A program made the translations under genes and the position numbers. Below, in pieces: positions 17,001-25,209 of a stretch of DNA of 64,000 nt. Location of the stretch: contig CBDCMO010000002.1 in the NCBI GenBank assembly GCA_965219125.1, positions 1,798,001-1,862,000 on the forward strand. The letters run 5' to 3'. Origin of the DNA: JBBSOK01 sp965219125. Lineage in GTDB: Bacteria; Bacteroidota; Bacteroidia; Flavobacteriales; Flavobacteriaceae. The notes beneath the pieces are model-generated. The model was not told where the DNA came from, made no database searches, and saw only the letters and a program-made list of their open reading frames with translations. Numbering within the stretch: the stretch's first letter is position 1; each line of letters begins with the position of its first letter.

Positions 17001-19199
17001 AAGACCGATAACGTTTAAGTGTGCACTTGCAGTTGGCGCAACCGAGTCTAATTTTACATCGGCGTTAAAATCGAGGTTTATGTTTTCATCTTTATATTTT
17101 GATGCTATATTTCCCTTACCATTGTTAATCTTGCCATTAATTGCCAAGTCTTTAATAGCATAATTATTATATTGAAAATCTGAAATTGTAGCGTCTAAAA
17201 CGGCATCAAGATTATTGATTGTTTTTCCTTTTCCCGTTGAAGTTAATTTTAAACTAAGCGACCCTAATTGATCATTTTGTAATAATTCGTTAAGCTTATA
17301 ATCTTTAATTTCAAGGTCGGCATCAAATTCTAATTGCGCGCCATTTTTAAAATGTCCGTCAATAATTGCGATGCCTTGTGAAGTTGTGAGATTTGCTTTT
17401 GCATACACATCGTTCACATTTCCTTTTGCACTTCCTTTTAGTTTTACATCATTCGGCAAACTAACTCCGAGATCTTTTTCACTTACAAATTGAATTAAAT
17501 CGGACCGTTTTGTATTTGCCGAAAAGGTTGGAATATTGAATGCTAAATTATCGGGATTGGTTGCATTTTTAATCAAACCGTTGGCTGCAATTTGAGTTGT
17601 GCTACCCCAATTAACCCGCAAAATTGGAATTTGAATTGCTGAAAGATAACCGGAAGCCTTCGCTTTTCCAGTTAGATATTTTTTGGAAAGTGTACGCAGA
17701 TATTCATTCTTTTTTAAATCGGGTTGAAATTTAAATGCTTCTTTTAAATCAACTTGAAAAGAAGGAATATCTAAATCTATTTTAGATTTATCAGGTTTTT
17801 CGACCAAATCTGCAAGGCTTGTATATTCTAATAAAAGTTTGCCTTCAAGCTTGTTATTATTCAGTTCTAAAGCTAAATCGGTTAAATCTAAATTGGTATC
17901 AGTTGCTTGCAGATTTGCTGCAAGTTCTTTTAAATTTAAACCTGAACCTTCAACAAATGTGAAGGAATCTAATTGCAAACCTGCTTTTTTATCCTTCAGA
18001 AAAATAGAATTTGCTCGCAGATTTAAGTTAGAAAGTGCGATTGCATTTGGATTGAAAATATCTTTTTTTACTTCAGCATTACCTACAAAATATTCAATAT
18101 TGTTTTTTTCAAAATCTATATTGTCTATTGCAATTTTAAAATCGGGCCATTCAAATTTTTGGATGTCTTCTACAATTTTATCTTTTGCTTCAACTGCAAC
18201 TTTTGCCAAACCGTTATTTTCGGTTTCGGTATTTATTTTTATGATGCTATTTTTTAAATCTAAATCGCCGATTTCTATGTCGTTGTTCGCCAAATCTATT
18301 TTTGGCATTTCGGCATATAAATCTATAATTGCCAAATCTGCTGCAATGCGATCGCCGTAACTTTGGTAATCTACAAAAACGTTATTCAACTTCAATTTTT
18401 CCACAACCAAATACGGCAAAGGCACTGGCGGCGCATTTGGGTCAACAGGAATGGGCGATTGAATATATTTAATTCTTGAATTTGAAATGCTGGCGTTGGA
18501 AGCGCGGAAGTCGAAATTCTCCAAATCTGTTTTGTCCATTTGCAGATTTAATGCGCCAATTTTAAATTGACTGTCAATCCCCAAAACCGCATCGTTGAAG
18601 GTAATATCGAAGTCTTTAAAATTAAGTTCGCCCAAAACTATATTTAAAGGTGCTGAAGTTGTATCGGTTGCAACCGCAGTAGTATCGGCCGTTGCGAAGG
18701 CATCCATTAAAAATTGAAAGTTGTAACCTTGCACAGAATCTTTGCGAATAATATTGGCGCGAAGTCCTTCCCATTCAAGATAATCTACACCATAACCATT
18801 GCCACGAATCATTGAAATTAAAGGCAAATTGGCTTCAAGCGATTTAGAATAAACAAGTGTATCGCCTTTTTGATCTTCGAGATACAGCCCTTTTAGCATT
18901 AAGTTTCCATCAAAAGTTAGGAAAAACTTTTCAATTTCAACCTTTGTATGCGTTTTGTCGGAAACATATTTTACCGCTTTTTGAACGATAATATTTTGTC
19001 CCCACGGACTGCGAATAAAGAGAACGAGAACTACAAATAGGATTAAAAGCACGGCAAGTATGCGTGCAATTATCCTAAGAAAACGATATTTCCTTTTTTT
19101 AGGTTTTTTCTTTTTTTGTTCTTCGTCCAAAGCAATTGGGAATAGGGCGTAAAAATAGGATATTAAATGTAGAATAAATGTCTTAAAAGCTTCAACCAT
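14007..19199 (-). CDS. tamB: TamB-like translocation and assembly module protein
   Basis: A very large protein (1730 residues). An N-terminal membrane anchor (FLRIIARILAVLLILFVVLVLFI, near residues 40-65) precedes a long beta-rich AsmA/TamB-type repeat region of hydrophobic-groove character. The C-terminal DUF490 domain is near residues 1450-1690, including LEYLLTENGRYRLRGFRKNQ. The last 40 residues are a charged Glu/Lys tail. TamB-like proteins span the periplasm and are thought to carry phospholipids or help barrel assembly at the outer membrane. The directly following tamL gene supports this call. Confidence 0.93.
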   Translation of the reverse strand: MVEAFKTFILHLISYFYALFPIALDEEQKKKKPKKRKYRFLRIIARILAVLLILFVVLVLFIRSPWGQNIIVQKAVKYVSDKTHTKVEIEKFFLTFDGNLMLKGLYLEDQKGDTLVYSKSLEANLPLISMIRGNGYGVDYLEWEGLRANIIRKDSVQGYNFQFLMDAFATADTTAVATDTTSAPLNIVLGELNFKDFDITFNDAVLGIDSQFKIGALNLQMDKTDLENFDFRASNASISNSRIKYIQSPIPVDPNAPPVPLPYLVVEKLKLNNVFVDYQSYGDRIAADLAIIDLYAEMPKIDLANNDIEIGDLDLKNSIIKINTETENNGLAKVAVEAKDKIVEDIQKFEWPDFKIAIDNIDFEKNNIEYFVGNAEVKKDIFNPNAIALSNLNLRANSIFLKDKKAGLQLDSFTFVEGSGLNLKELAANLQATDTNLDLTDLALELNNNKLEGKLLLEYTSLADLVEKPDKSKIDLDIPSFQVDLKEAFKFQPDLKKNEYLRTLSKKYLTGKAKASGYLSAIQIPILRVNWGSTTQIAANGLIKNATNPDNLAFNIPTFSANTKRSDLIQFVSEKDLGVSLPNDVKLKGSAKGNVNDVYAKANLTTSQGIAIIDGHFKNGAQLEFDADLEIKDYKLNELLQNDQLGSLSLKLTSTGKGKTINNLDAVLDATISDFQYNNYAIKDLAINGKINNGKGNIASKYKDENINLDFNADVKLDSVAPTASAHLNVIGLNLQAVGLMKRDVRTALKFDADFEGNKDGFDVISTIGDGVVVYDDTTYLLGDVLATAHVRSDTTSIWLDNKIVKLQLESNADPATFASAVQRHIQSYFTKNTKIPDSIKRPVKLDIRGQIIQAPVLNKVFLVNVKELDTVTIVANFDEKARKLNAFVKAPHINYGGNKLDSLAFTMDTDKEKFVFDLGFENVEAGPLHIPKTKITGRQENSVLNLLFNATNKDSTVINVRSQITGPQDRLVYHVLADSLIFNSHNWAVPENNEIVITDKNLEFNNFNFTYNDQIVEITDKLPNVKENHVAIDFQNFKLSEILNYLNPEKQLATGILNGDFVVENPFGNTGLLADLKIEQLNMLNTNLGILTLNAKPIGGNSYDFNLALKEGEVDLDLTGDYIANTDAAKLNLDLDINKFNMKALEGFSLGELKNASGSFSGNFDVSGTTTDPIYNGDLNFNDAAFTVTMLNAPFTLENESIKIDNKGLSMNNFTVRDENNNTFIASGTIGTESFVNPTFDLDLKADNFQVLNATKEDNDFLYGKAAFNATAKLTGDLEIPKLDMDLTVTNDTDVTYVMPASAVAIESRDGVVIFVNRENPDAILTKSNEESGVITGFDVNALLKLGKAAKIKVIIDKETGDNFQVYGDGDLDFTINPNGRMTLSGVYEIEGGSYEMNLYNLVNRKFDLKKGSRVTWSGDPFDASLDVSAIYNIETSASALMAPISSNSDPSVKGKYREVLPFLVYLNVDGDLTAPEISFNLDMPEDDQGAIGGQVYGRLQQVNAQEGELNRQVFSLLVLSRFYPEPGSDGSGGGFASIARDNINDALSDQLNTFSDKLLGNSGIDLDFGLKSYTDYQGDSPQDRTQLDIAAQKKLFNDRLIVRVGSEVDLQGSSSTNEPTPLVGNVSLEYLLTENGRYRLRGFRKNQFENVIDGQTIVSGIALIFTQEFNQFDELWQAILRGETEKEKADRKAAKEKIKAKEEENLKNTEKAKVDSTSQKSKNTSEEK

Positions 19200-19390
19200 T
19201 GATGTTTCTTAAGAAATTTTTGTTAAATTTTTCAATGGATTAATTCAACAGAATTTTTGACATTTTAAGGCTTTTCATTTTCATAATAATTCAACTTAAA
19301 ATACGCAACATATTTATAAAATGAATTGTTCTCTTAAATTATTGGCATCTTTTTTGTTTTCTGATTGCAGATAACTTAAAATCTAAAATT

Positions 19391-19936
19391 ATGAGAAATT
19401 CTAACAACGCGCCCGCTGTAAATGCCGGAAGTATGGCAGACATTGCTTTTTTATTATTAATCTTCTTTTTGGTAACCTCAATGATACCAAACGATAAAGG
19501 AATTGCAAGAGCGTTGCCGCCACCTTGCCCACCAAATATAGATTGCGACGCAACCTTGAAGCAACGTAATGTTTTTATAGTTCAAGTAAACCAAAAAGGA
19601 GAACTTATGGCGAATAACGAACTAAGAGAAATGACTTTTTTGAAAGAAGATTTAAAGAATTTTATAGATAACAACGGCGACAAAAGTTGCGGTTATTGCG
19701 AAGGTAAAAACGAGGCAGACCTATCTGAAAATCCTGATAAAGCCGTAATTTCAATTCAAGTAGATAGGGAAGTTGCGTATAGCGATTACATTAACATTCA
19801 AGATAAAATTGCTGAGGCTTATGGTGAACTTAGGGCGAATTATATTTCAGAAGAAATGAAAAATACCAAAAAGGATACACTTGGATTAAACAACAAAGCG
19901 CAAAAAGCTTATCCAATGCGGGTTGTTGAGAATTAA
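19391..19936 (+). CDS. exbD: ExbD/TolR-family protein without ExbB partner
   Basis: A 181-residue protein with a short cytoplasmic N-terminus, one membrane helix (MADIAFLLLIFFLVTSMIP, which includes the critical Asp of ExbD), then a periplasmic domain. ExbD works with ExbB to use the proton gradient to power TonB-dependent uptake. Oddities: no exbB, second exbD or tonB is adjacent, and the periplasmic part has cysteines at PPCPPNIDC and CGYCEG. It probably pairs with an ExbB encoded elsewhere. The upstream stretch 19200-19390 has no gene. TTGGCATCTTTTTTGT at 19342-19357 loosely resembles a sigma-54 promoter, which is a weak call. Confidence 0.85.
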   Translation: MRNSNNAPAVNAGSMADIAFLLLIFFLVTSMIPNDKGIARALPPPCPPNIDCDATLKQRNVFIVQVNQKGELMANNELREMTFLKEDLKNFIDNNGDKSCGYCEGKNEADLSENPDKAVISIQVDREVAYSDYINIQDKIAEAYGELRANYISEEMKNTKKDTLGLNNKAQKAYPMRVVEN

Positions 19937-20007
19937 GGTGTTTTGAAATATGGTTTATTTAAAAATTGCAATTTTTTGTAAATTGTAATATCAAACCAAC
20001 CAAATTT

Positions 20008-20541
20008 ATGAAAAGCAGCAGATTAGAAGCATTTAGTGATGGCGTTCTTGCCATAATTATTACCATTATGGTTTTAGAACTTAAAGTTCCACACGGTGAA
20101 TCTTGGGAAGAACTTTCACCGACGTTGCCCATATTTTTAAGTTATGTATTAAGCTTTATCTATGTTGGTATTTATTGGAACAATCACCACCATTTAATGC
20201 ATATGACAGAAACAATTAATGGCGCAATTCTTTGGGCAAATTTGCATTTACTTTTTTGGCTTTCATTAATTCCGTTTGCTTCAGCTTATGTTGGGGAAAA
20301 TCATTTTGGTTCAAATCCTATGGCAATTTATGGTGGTGTTTTGCTTTTTTGCGCCATTGCATATTTTATACTTCAAAATATAATTATAAAACATCAAGGA
20401 AAAGATTCAAAACTAAAGAAAGCTGTTGCTAAAGATTTTAAGGGTAAAGCTTCAGTCTTCTTTTATATAGCTGCAATTATTGCCGCTTTTTACTCACCTC
20501 TAATTGCTGGCATCATATACATTGGTGTTGCATTAATGTAG
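20008..20541 (+). CDS. TMEM175-like (DUF1211) channel protein, C-terminus cut by amber stop
   Basis: The 177-residue protein starts MKSSRLEAFSDGVLAIIITI, the FSDGVxAI signature of bacterial TMEM175 potassium-channel relatives. Six hydrophobic segments are visible, one with the WNNHHHLMH loop. The ATG at 20008 is chosen because the open frame upstream lacks family sequence. Oddity: the frame stops at TAG (20539-20541) after GVALM. The same frame continues IVPDKRIER up to TAA at 20592, which matches the usual family ending if the TAG were TGG (Trp). The loss is 17 codons, so function could survive. Confidence 0.85.
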   Translation: MKSSRLEAFSDGVLAIIITIMVLELKVPHGESWEELSPTLPIFLSYVLSFIYVGIYWNNHHHLMHMTETINGAILWANLHLLFWLSLIPFASAYVGENHFGSNPMAIYGGVLLFCAIAYFILQNIIIKHQGKDSKLKKAVAKDFKGKASVFFYIAAIIAAFYSPLIAGIIYIGVALM

Positions 20542-20746
20542 ATTGTACCCGATAAGCGAATTGAAAGAATGTATAATACTTCCAAAAACTAAGTGATGCC
20601 ATTTTCAATACTCAATGTTTTTCTGAATTTAGCTTCAAAAGCAACTCCAAAACTTTATGACAGAATTATCATACGATAACAACGCCTTAACTAAACTGCT
20701 TTTACAATTTAATTACCTTTATATTAAACAAAAAAATCTGATAACT

Positions 20747-21277
20747 ATGAAAACTAAAAATTTATTATTAATGCTATTTTTAGCAATTGGCGTAAGCCTT
20801 ACCGCCCAAAATAAAGATAACCAAAAAGTAATTGATGGTGCACAAACAATAAAGGCAGATATTCTTAAAAACAATCCCAAACTACAAGGTTATTTTGATG
20901 ATGCCAAAGCATATGCCATATTTCCGAATGTTGGAAAAGGAGCATTAATAATTGGCGTAGCATCAGGTCACGGTGCTGTTTACGAGCGTGGAACATTAGT
21001 TGGTATGGCAAATATGAAACAAATTGACGCTGGCGCACAAATTGGAGGCGAAGCCTACAGTGAAATTATTTTCTTTAAAACGGATAAAGCTATCCAAGAT
21101 TTTATGGATAATAATTTTTAATTTTCAAGCCAAGTTTCTGCTATTGCGGTAGATGAAGATGCAACAATAAATGTATCGTATACAGACGGCGTAGCAATAT
21201 ACACCGCCACAAAAGGTGGATTAATGGCTGAAGTTTCTGTTGGTGGTCAAAAATTTAATTACAAGCCTATTAAGTAA
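20747..21277 (+). pseudogene. YSC84-like lipid-binding protein interrupted by ochre stop
   Basis: The signal peptide MKTKNLLLMLFLAIGVSLTAQ is followed by an YSC84/Ysc84-actin-binding type domain (KAYAIFPNVGKGALIIGVASG and GAQIGGEAYSEIIFF). The frame is closed by TAA at 21119-21121 after 124 codons. It then continues without further stops through SSQVSAIAVDEDA, DGVAIYTATKGGLM and GGQKFNYKPIK to TAA at 21277, which is the normal C-terminal half. One base change (for example GAA to TAA) explains it. The protein is either truncated, a recent pseudogene, or a sequence error. Confidence 0.8.
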
Positions 21278-21412
21278 TAATCAATTTAAGTTTAATGATT
21301 TTTAATTTGAATTAGCCACAAAAACCATTGAACGGAAATCCGTTTTAAAAGTATATTTAAGTATGTTTTTAAAACGGTTTTTTTATATTTACGTACAATC
21401 AAACATTTAATT

Positions 21413-21967
21413 ATGAATACAAATAGACTTTCAAAAAAAATTCAGGATATTTTAAATCTTCAAGTGAAGAAAGAAGCAAACGCTGCACAAATTTATCTTT
21501 CGTACGGTTGTTGGGCAGACGCACAAGGTTATGGCGGCATCTGCAATTTTCTTTTCAGACATTCGCAGGAAGAAAGAAACCATATGACTAAAGTTGTTGA
21601 ATATATTATGGAACGCGGCGGCAGAGCTACAGTAACTGGCGTTGATGCACCACCAAAAGACCCAAAGAATATTCAAGATTGTTTTGAAAAAATATTTCAA
21701 CACGAAATAGATAACAGTAACGCAATCTATGAAATTGTAAATCTTTCTTTTGAAGAAAAAGATTGGGCAACGTGGAATTTCGCACAATGGTTCGTTAAAG
21801 AACAAATAGAAGAAGAAAAAATGATTCTAGATTTAATGGACGAGCTAAAAATTGCCGGCGGTCCAAAAGCTACAGATGAATCGCTTTTATATTTAGACAA
21901 TAAAATTGGCAAGAAAGATGGTGAAGCAACTTTAGCCCGTGAAGTTTCGGCGGCTAAGCCTTCATAA
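21413..21967 (+). CDS. ftnA: Ferritin
   Basis: A 184-residue non-haem ferritin that oxidises and stores iron in a 24-subunit cage. Ferroxidase residues are visible: an early Glu in VKKEANAAQIYLSYGCWAD, the E-x-x-H pair in HSQEERNHM, and later Glu and Gln residues in WFVKEQIEEEK. The C-terminal extension after residue 160 is a little longer than in the E. coli protein. The gene is followed by a strong terminator hairpin at 21987-22024. Confidence 0.93.
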   Translation: MNTNRLSKKIQDILNLQVKKEANAAQIYLSYGCWADAQGYGGICNFLFRHSQEERNHMTKVVEYIMERGGRATVTGVDAPPKDPKNIQDCFEKIFQHEIDNSNAIYEIVNLSFEEKDWATWNFAQWFVKEQIEEEKMILDLMDELKIAGGPKATDESLLYLDNKIGKKDGEATLAREVSAAKPS

Positions 21968-21986
21968 ACTAATTAATTATACAATG

Positions 21987-22024
21987 AAAATCCCTTCAAT
22001 TTTTAGTATTGAAGGGATTTTTTT
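21987..22024 (+). terminator. Intrinsic terminator of ferritin gene
   Basis: 14-bp perfect stem (AAAATCCCTTCAAT/ATTGAAGGGATTTT) with 7-base loop and a following T run. It begins 19 bases after the ferritin stop. Confidence 0.9.
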
Positions 22025-22058
22025 ATGTTTAAAAAGTGGTGTGCTAAATTCTGTAATT

Positions 22059-22856
22059 TTATATTTTATAATATTCCCGACACTTATTTATGGGGCTTGT
22101 AGCTCTATTTTTAAAACCATGAATGCTACTGCTCATAAATAAAACAGCAGCTACAATTATTGCGGTAAATGCAACTGTTCTATTTATGTCCCAATTTGCT
22201 ACTGCAATTGCGGCCAAAGCCCATGCGCCAACTAAAGCAAATTCGCGCATATTTCTGCGCCACGTTACGGCGAGGTTTATTGTTCCTGCGATTATAATTA
22301 GTATGATTGTCCAAATAGTTTCAGAAATCCCCCAACCATCCCAACCAATACTTGTAAGATATGCCGCAACATTTGCGATGCTTGCAACCGTAACCCAACC
22401 GCTATAAAAAACGAATGGCCACCATAAAAATGCAATAACTGAAATGGGTGAATCCCATAATTCCATACTATTTTTTAGTACAATTTGAAGAAGGGAAAAC
22501 AGCAAAACAAAAATTGCGATTACGCAAATTCCAAAATGGCCGTATAACCAAAGTATAACCCAAATGCTATTTGCAAGGCACGAAATTACAAACCACCAAC
22601 CCGTTTTTAGGATAAAAGAATCATCGCGCACTTTTACAAAAAGGCTTCGGCTTTGATAAATTATAAAACCGAGTAACATTAGATATATCAAACCCCAAAT
22701 GGAAAACGCGTAACCGGCCGGCGTAAATAAATTTTCTGTGGTATCAGAAAGTTCGCCGATTGTAGTATTATTAATCGCGCCGGTATTTGAAAGATAATTT
22801 ATAAATACGGTTGCGACAAAGGCGATTATGTTTGCTATTTGAAGTGTTTTTTTCAT
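22059..22856 (-). CDS. TspO/MBR-related tryptophan-rich membrane protein
   Basis: A 265-residue protein with about eight predicted membrane helices and many Trp residues (for example AGYAFSIWGLIYLMLLGF, WWPFVFYSGWVTVASIANV). These resemble an enlarged member of the tryptophan-rich sensory protein family. Classical TspO has five helices, so the assignment is to a related long form. Ligand and role are unknown. Convergent with ferritin. Confidence 0.65.
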   Translation of the reverse strand: MKKTLQIANIIAFVATVFINYLSNTGAINNTTIGELSDTTENLFTPAGYAFSIWGLIYLMLLGFIIYQSRSLFVKVRDDSFILKTGWWFVISCLANSIWVILWLYGHFGICVIAIFVLLFSLLQIVLKNSMELWDSPISVIAFLWWPFVFYSGWVTVASIANVAAYLTSIGWDGWGISETIWTIILIIIAGTINLAVTWRRNMREFALVGAWALAAIAVANWDINRTVAFTAIIVAAVLFMSSSIHGFKNRATSPINKCREYYKI

Positions 22857-22860
22857 ATGT

Positions 22861-22985
22861 CATTCCCGCGCAGGCGGAAGGTTTTATTGTCTGTTCGAGC
22901 GCAGTCGAGAACTTTGGGTTTTATGAATTTCAAATAGGTCTCGACTTTAGTTTATCCTGAGTTTAACCGAAGGGCTCGACCTGAC
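22861..22985. repeat. Cluster of three palindromic repeats
   Basis: The gap between two minus-strand genes is filled by repeats. First is a half-copy of the CATTCCCGCG...GCGG type (22861-22880). Second is GTTCGAGCGCAGTCGAGAAC (22893-22912), kin to 27492-27511. Third is a 50-base unit (22936-22985) containing TTTATCCTGAGTTTAACCGA, about 80% identical to 44128-44177. No gene is present here. Confidence 0.75.
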
Positions 22986-22992
22986 ATTAGAT

Positions 22993-23628
22993 TTATTTTG
23001 AAACACAGATAACCTCGCCTTCAACAATGGCAAAAACTTCATCTTTTTCTGAAGGCGTTAAAATATGTTTTCCCGTAAAATTACCGAAAGCTGGCAAAAT
23101 AAGTTGGTTTTCGGTCTTATAAAAACAAGCTAATTTTAAAATTTGTCTTCCAACACCTTTCATCCGTATTCCTGGATGAATATGTCCAGAAAAATTGAAA
23201 GTTCCTTTTATTTCTGAAGGATGATGGGTTAAATAAAAACCATCCAACAATAATTCGTCAATTACTTTTACGCCCAAATCTTCGTATAAATAATTGGGGA
23301 TTATATCGTGATTACCAGAAACCAAAACAATTTGAGCTTTGCAATATTCAACCCATTTTGTAAAATCGTGCCATTCGTCATTTAGTTTGCTGTGGAATAA
23401 ATCGCCAAGAAAGCAAACGGTTTCTGGTTCAAATTCATTTGAAATTTCTGTAATTTTTTCAAGATTTTCATAAGCAACATGAGCGGGAATTGCTGAACCG
23501 TGTTTTCTAAAATGAGTTACTTTTCCTAAATGAACATCGGCAATCAGCAGCATTTTTTTCTCTTCCCAATAAATTGCACCACTTGGATGAAGGATGAAGT
23601 TTTGAGATTTTATTTTGATTTTTTGCAT
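22993..23628 (-). CDS. pdeM: Ligase-associated DNA damage response endonuclease PdeM
   Basis: A calcineurin-like metallophosphoesterase of about 211 residues. Metal-binding motifs are visible in order: DVHLGK, GDLFHS, SGNHD and SGHIHPG. In many bacteria this protein is encoded with an Lhr-type helicase, an ATP-dependent ligase and an MBL-fold exonuclease as a DNA-repair set. The other three lie at 25669-30811 on the same strand, but here a 2 kb segment separates them from pdeM. Start at 23628 (MQKIKIK) is preferred, because the upstream ATG at 23640 overlaps the -7 box. pdeM therefore has its own promoter. Confidence 0.88.
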   Translation of the reverse strand: MQKIKIKSQNFILHPSGAIYWEEKKMLLIADVHLGKVTHFRKHGSAIPAHVAYENLEKITEISNEFEPETVCFLGDLFHSKLNDEWHDFTKWVEYCKAQIVLVSGNHDIIPNYLYEDLGVKVIDELLLDGFYLTHHPSEIKGTFNFSGHIHPGIRMKGVGRQILKLACFYKTENQLILPAFGNFTGKHILTPSEKDEVFAIVEGEVICVSK

Positions 23629-23637
23629 ATTGGTTTG

Positions 23638-23645
23638 CAAAGGTA
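23638..23645 (-). promoter_or_regulatory. -7 box of pdeM promoter
   Basis: TACCTTTG on the minus strand, 9 bases before the chosen ATG at 23628, giving a very short leader. Confidence 0.5.
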
Positions 23646-23669
23646 TAGTAAGAAATGTAAAAGCCGAAT

Positions 23670-23702
23670 AGACCTAACAGGTTTTTAAAAACTGTTAGGT
23701 CT
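23670..23702. repeat. Palindromic repeat left of the ATPase gene
   Basis: AGACCTAACAG...CTGTTAGGTCTT encloses TTTTTAAAAA. It lies between divergent genes, so it is not placed as a terminator. A related, decayed palindrome (24915-24947) lies right of the ATPase gene. Confidence 0.65.
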
Positions 23703-23721
23703 TATTATAAAATCTGTAAGT

Positions 23722-23771
23722 TTGGTGAACGTATTCACCAATTATACGTATATTTGGTGAATACAATCACC
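23722..23771 (+). promoter_or_regulatory. Promoter and twin operators of the DUF4143 ATPase
   Basis: A perfect inverted repeat TTGGTGAA-CGTA-TTCACCAA (23722-23741) precedes the -7 box TATATTTG (23749-23756). A second, shorter inverted repeat GGTGA-ATACAA-TCACC (23756-23771) overlaps the end of the box and the expected start of transcription. The arrangement suits repression by a dimeric protein. The ATG is at 23776. Confidence 0.6.
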
Positions 23772-23775
23772 GATT

Positions 23776-24900
23776 ATGCAGTTTAATAGAATTATAAAAG
23801 CGACCATTGAAGAGAAAATGGCCAATAATAAGGCAATTATTCTAATAGGGCCAAGGCAAGTTGGTAAAACCACACTCATTCAAGAAATTCTTAAAAATAA
23901 AGATTTTCTATTTTTAAACGGTGATGACCCAACAGTTCGTCAAATATTAAGCTCGCCCAATACACAAGAACTTCAAAATATTATAGGTCAAAACAAATAT
24001 ATTTTTATTGATGAAGCGCAAAGAATTGAAAATATTGGGCTAACATCTAAAATTATAACCGACCAATTTAAAGATGTTCAACTTTTTTTAAGCGGTTCTT
24101 CGGCATTTGACCTAAATAATCAAATTAATGAACCACTAACCGGGCGAAAATGGGAATATGAACTTTTCCCGATTTCTTGGCAAGAATTTGAAAACAAAAT
24201 TGGTTATCTTGAAGCAAAACAGCAGCTGAATCTTCGACTAATTTATGGAATGTATCCCGAAGTTCTTACTTCACCGAACTCGGAAAAAGAAGTATTAAAA
24301 CAACTTGTAAGTAGTTATTTGTATAAAGATGTTCTTGCTTTAAGTGGCATTAGAAAAGCCGAAGTTTTGGACAAATTATTGCGGGCATTGGCATTTCAGG
24401 TTGGGAATGAAGTTAGTTATAATGAAATTGCCCAACTTGTTGGATTAGATAAAAATACAGTTTCCAATTATATAGATATGCTTTGCAAGGCCTATGTAAT
24501 TTTCAAATTGCCGAGTTTCAGTAAGAATCTTCGAAATGAAATTAAAACAAATCAGAAAATATATTTTTATGATAATGGAGTAAGAAATGCTGTTATTGGC
24601 AATTTAAACCCGTTGGAAATTCGTGCAGATAAAGGTGCTTTATGGGAAAATTTTTTAATGGCCGAAAGGCTAAAAGTTTTAAGTTACACAAAAAGTGATT
24701 CTCGAATGTATTTTTGGAGAACCGTGCGCCAACAGGAAATTGATTATGTTGAAGAAAATGCAGGCGAAGTGAAAGGGTTTGAATTTAAATTCAATCCAAA
24801 AGCAAAAACCAAAATCCCAAAATTATTTAGCGAAACGTATAAAACTGATGTTGAAGTTATAAATACCGAGAATTTTAGAGGATTTTTGGGTTTTGATTAA
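23776..24900 (+). CDS. AAA-type ATPase with DUF4143 domain
   Basis: A 374-residue protein. N-terminal P-loop ATPase: Walker A GPRQVGKTT near residues 24-32 and Walker B FIDEAQ near residue 77. C-terminal DUF4143 domain from about residue 200, with a winged-helix-like part (YNEIAQLVGLDKNTVSNYIDML) and a nuclease-like end (YFWRTVRQQEIDYVEE), where E-I-D-Y-V-E resembles the active site of PD-(D/E)xK folds. Family members are common, patchily distributed and functionally unclear. The gene is inverted relative to the repair genes on both sides and bracketed by related palindromes, which suggests insertion into a repair operon. Confidence 0.87.
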   Translation: MQFNRIIKATIEEKMANNKAIILIGPRQVGKTTLIQEILKNKDFLFLNGDDPTVRQILSSPNTQELQNIIGQNKYIFIDEAQRIENIGLTSKIITDQFKDVQLFLSGSSAFDLNNQINEPLTGRKWEYELFPISWQEFENKIGYLEAKQQLNLRLIYGMYPEVLTSPNSEKEVLKQLVSSYLYKDVLALSGIRKAEVLDKLLRALAFQVGNEVSYNEIAQLVGLDKNTVSNYIDMLCKAYVIFKLPSFSKNLRNEIKTNQKIYFYDNGVRNAVIGNLNPLEIRADKGALWENFLMAERLKVLSYTKSDSRMYFWRTVRQQEIDYVEENAGEVKGFEFKFNPKAKTKIPKLFSETYKTDVEVINTENFRGFLGFD

Positions 24901-24914
24901 TAGTTTTTTCGAAT

Positions 24915-24947
24915 AGACTTCAATAGTTTTTAAAACCTTTGAGGTCT
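24915..24947. repeat. Palindromic repeat right of the ATPase gene
   Basis: AGACTTCAATAG-TTTTTAAAA-CCTTTGAGGTCT begins 15 bases after the ATPase stop and resembles the palindrome at 23670-23702. It may serve as terminator for the ATPase gene or mark an insertion edge. The rest of 24901-25209 holds only a 40-codon minus-strand frame. Confidence 0.55.
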
Positions 24948-24962
24948 GATTTCAAGATTATT

Positions 24963-25085
24963 TTAACCTGAAATATTCTCAATACACTTTTCCCGGATTT
25001 CCCATATCTCTTCAAAAGTAAAAGGGATCTCTTCATTTTGAAGCCATTTTTCGGATGAAACTTTTTCGCAAAGTATTTCTGTCAT
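24963..25085 (-). CDS. Possible small protein (40 residues)
   Basis: A short open frame that starts MTEILCEKVSSEKWLQNEEI and ends ENISG*. Composition is protein-like and acidic, with two Cys and three Trp or aromatic positions. Its start is 124 bases from the divergent orphan gene at 25210. I do not recognise it. It could be a genuine small protein or the end of a decayed one. Confidence 0.35.
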   Translation of the reverse strand: MTEILCEKVSSEKWLQNEEIPFTFEEIWEIREKCIENISG

Positions 25086-25209
25086 AAATGGAAATATAAA
25101 AAGAGTTTCGTTATCGCAATTCTATTGAATTATTTTTAGAAAAATTATTGCGAAATCCATATAACTCTAATTTAGTTTTACATATTTTTATAATAATCAA
25201 AATCATCAT

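Noticed and set aside
17839..18360. Plus-strand reading frame of 173 codons inside tamB
   Set aside because: It is the complement of the long tamB coding sequence, with repetitive composition mirroring tamB and no start signal.
19342..19357. Sigma-54 promoter before exbD
   Set aside because: TTGGCATCTTTTTTGT has GG and GT at the right spacing but lacks the conserved GC at -12; too weak to list as a feature.
23629..23640. Upstream ATG for pdeM at 23640
   Set aside because: It overlaps the -7 box. The ATG at 23628 is the first one after it.
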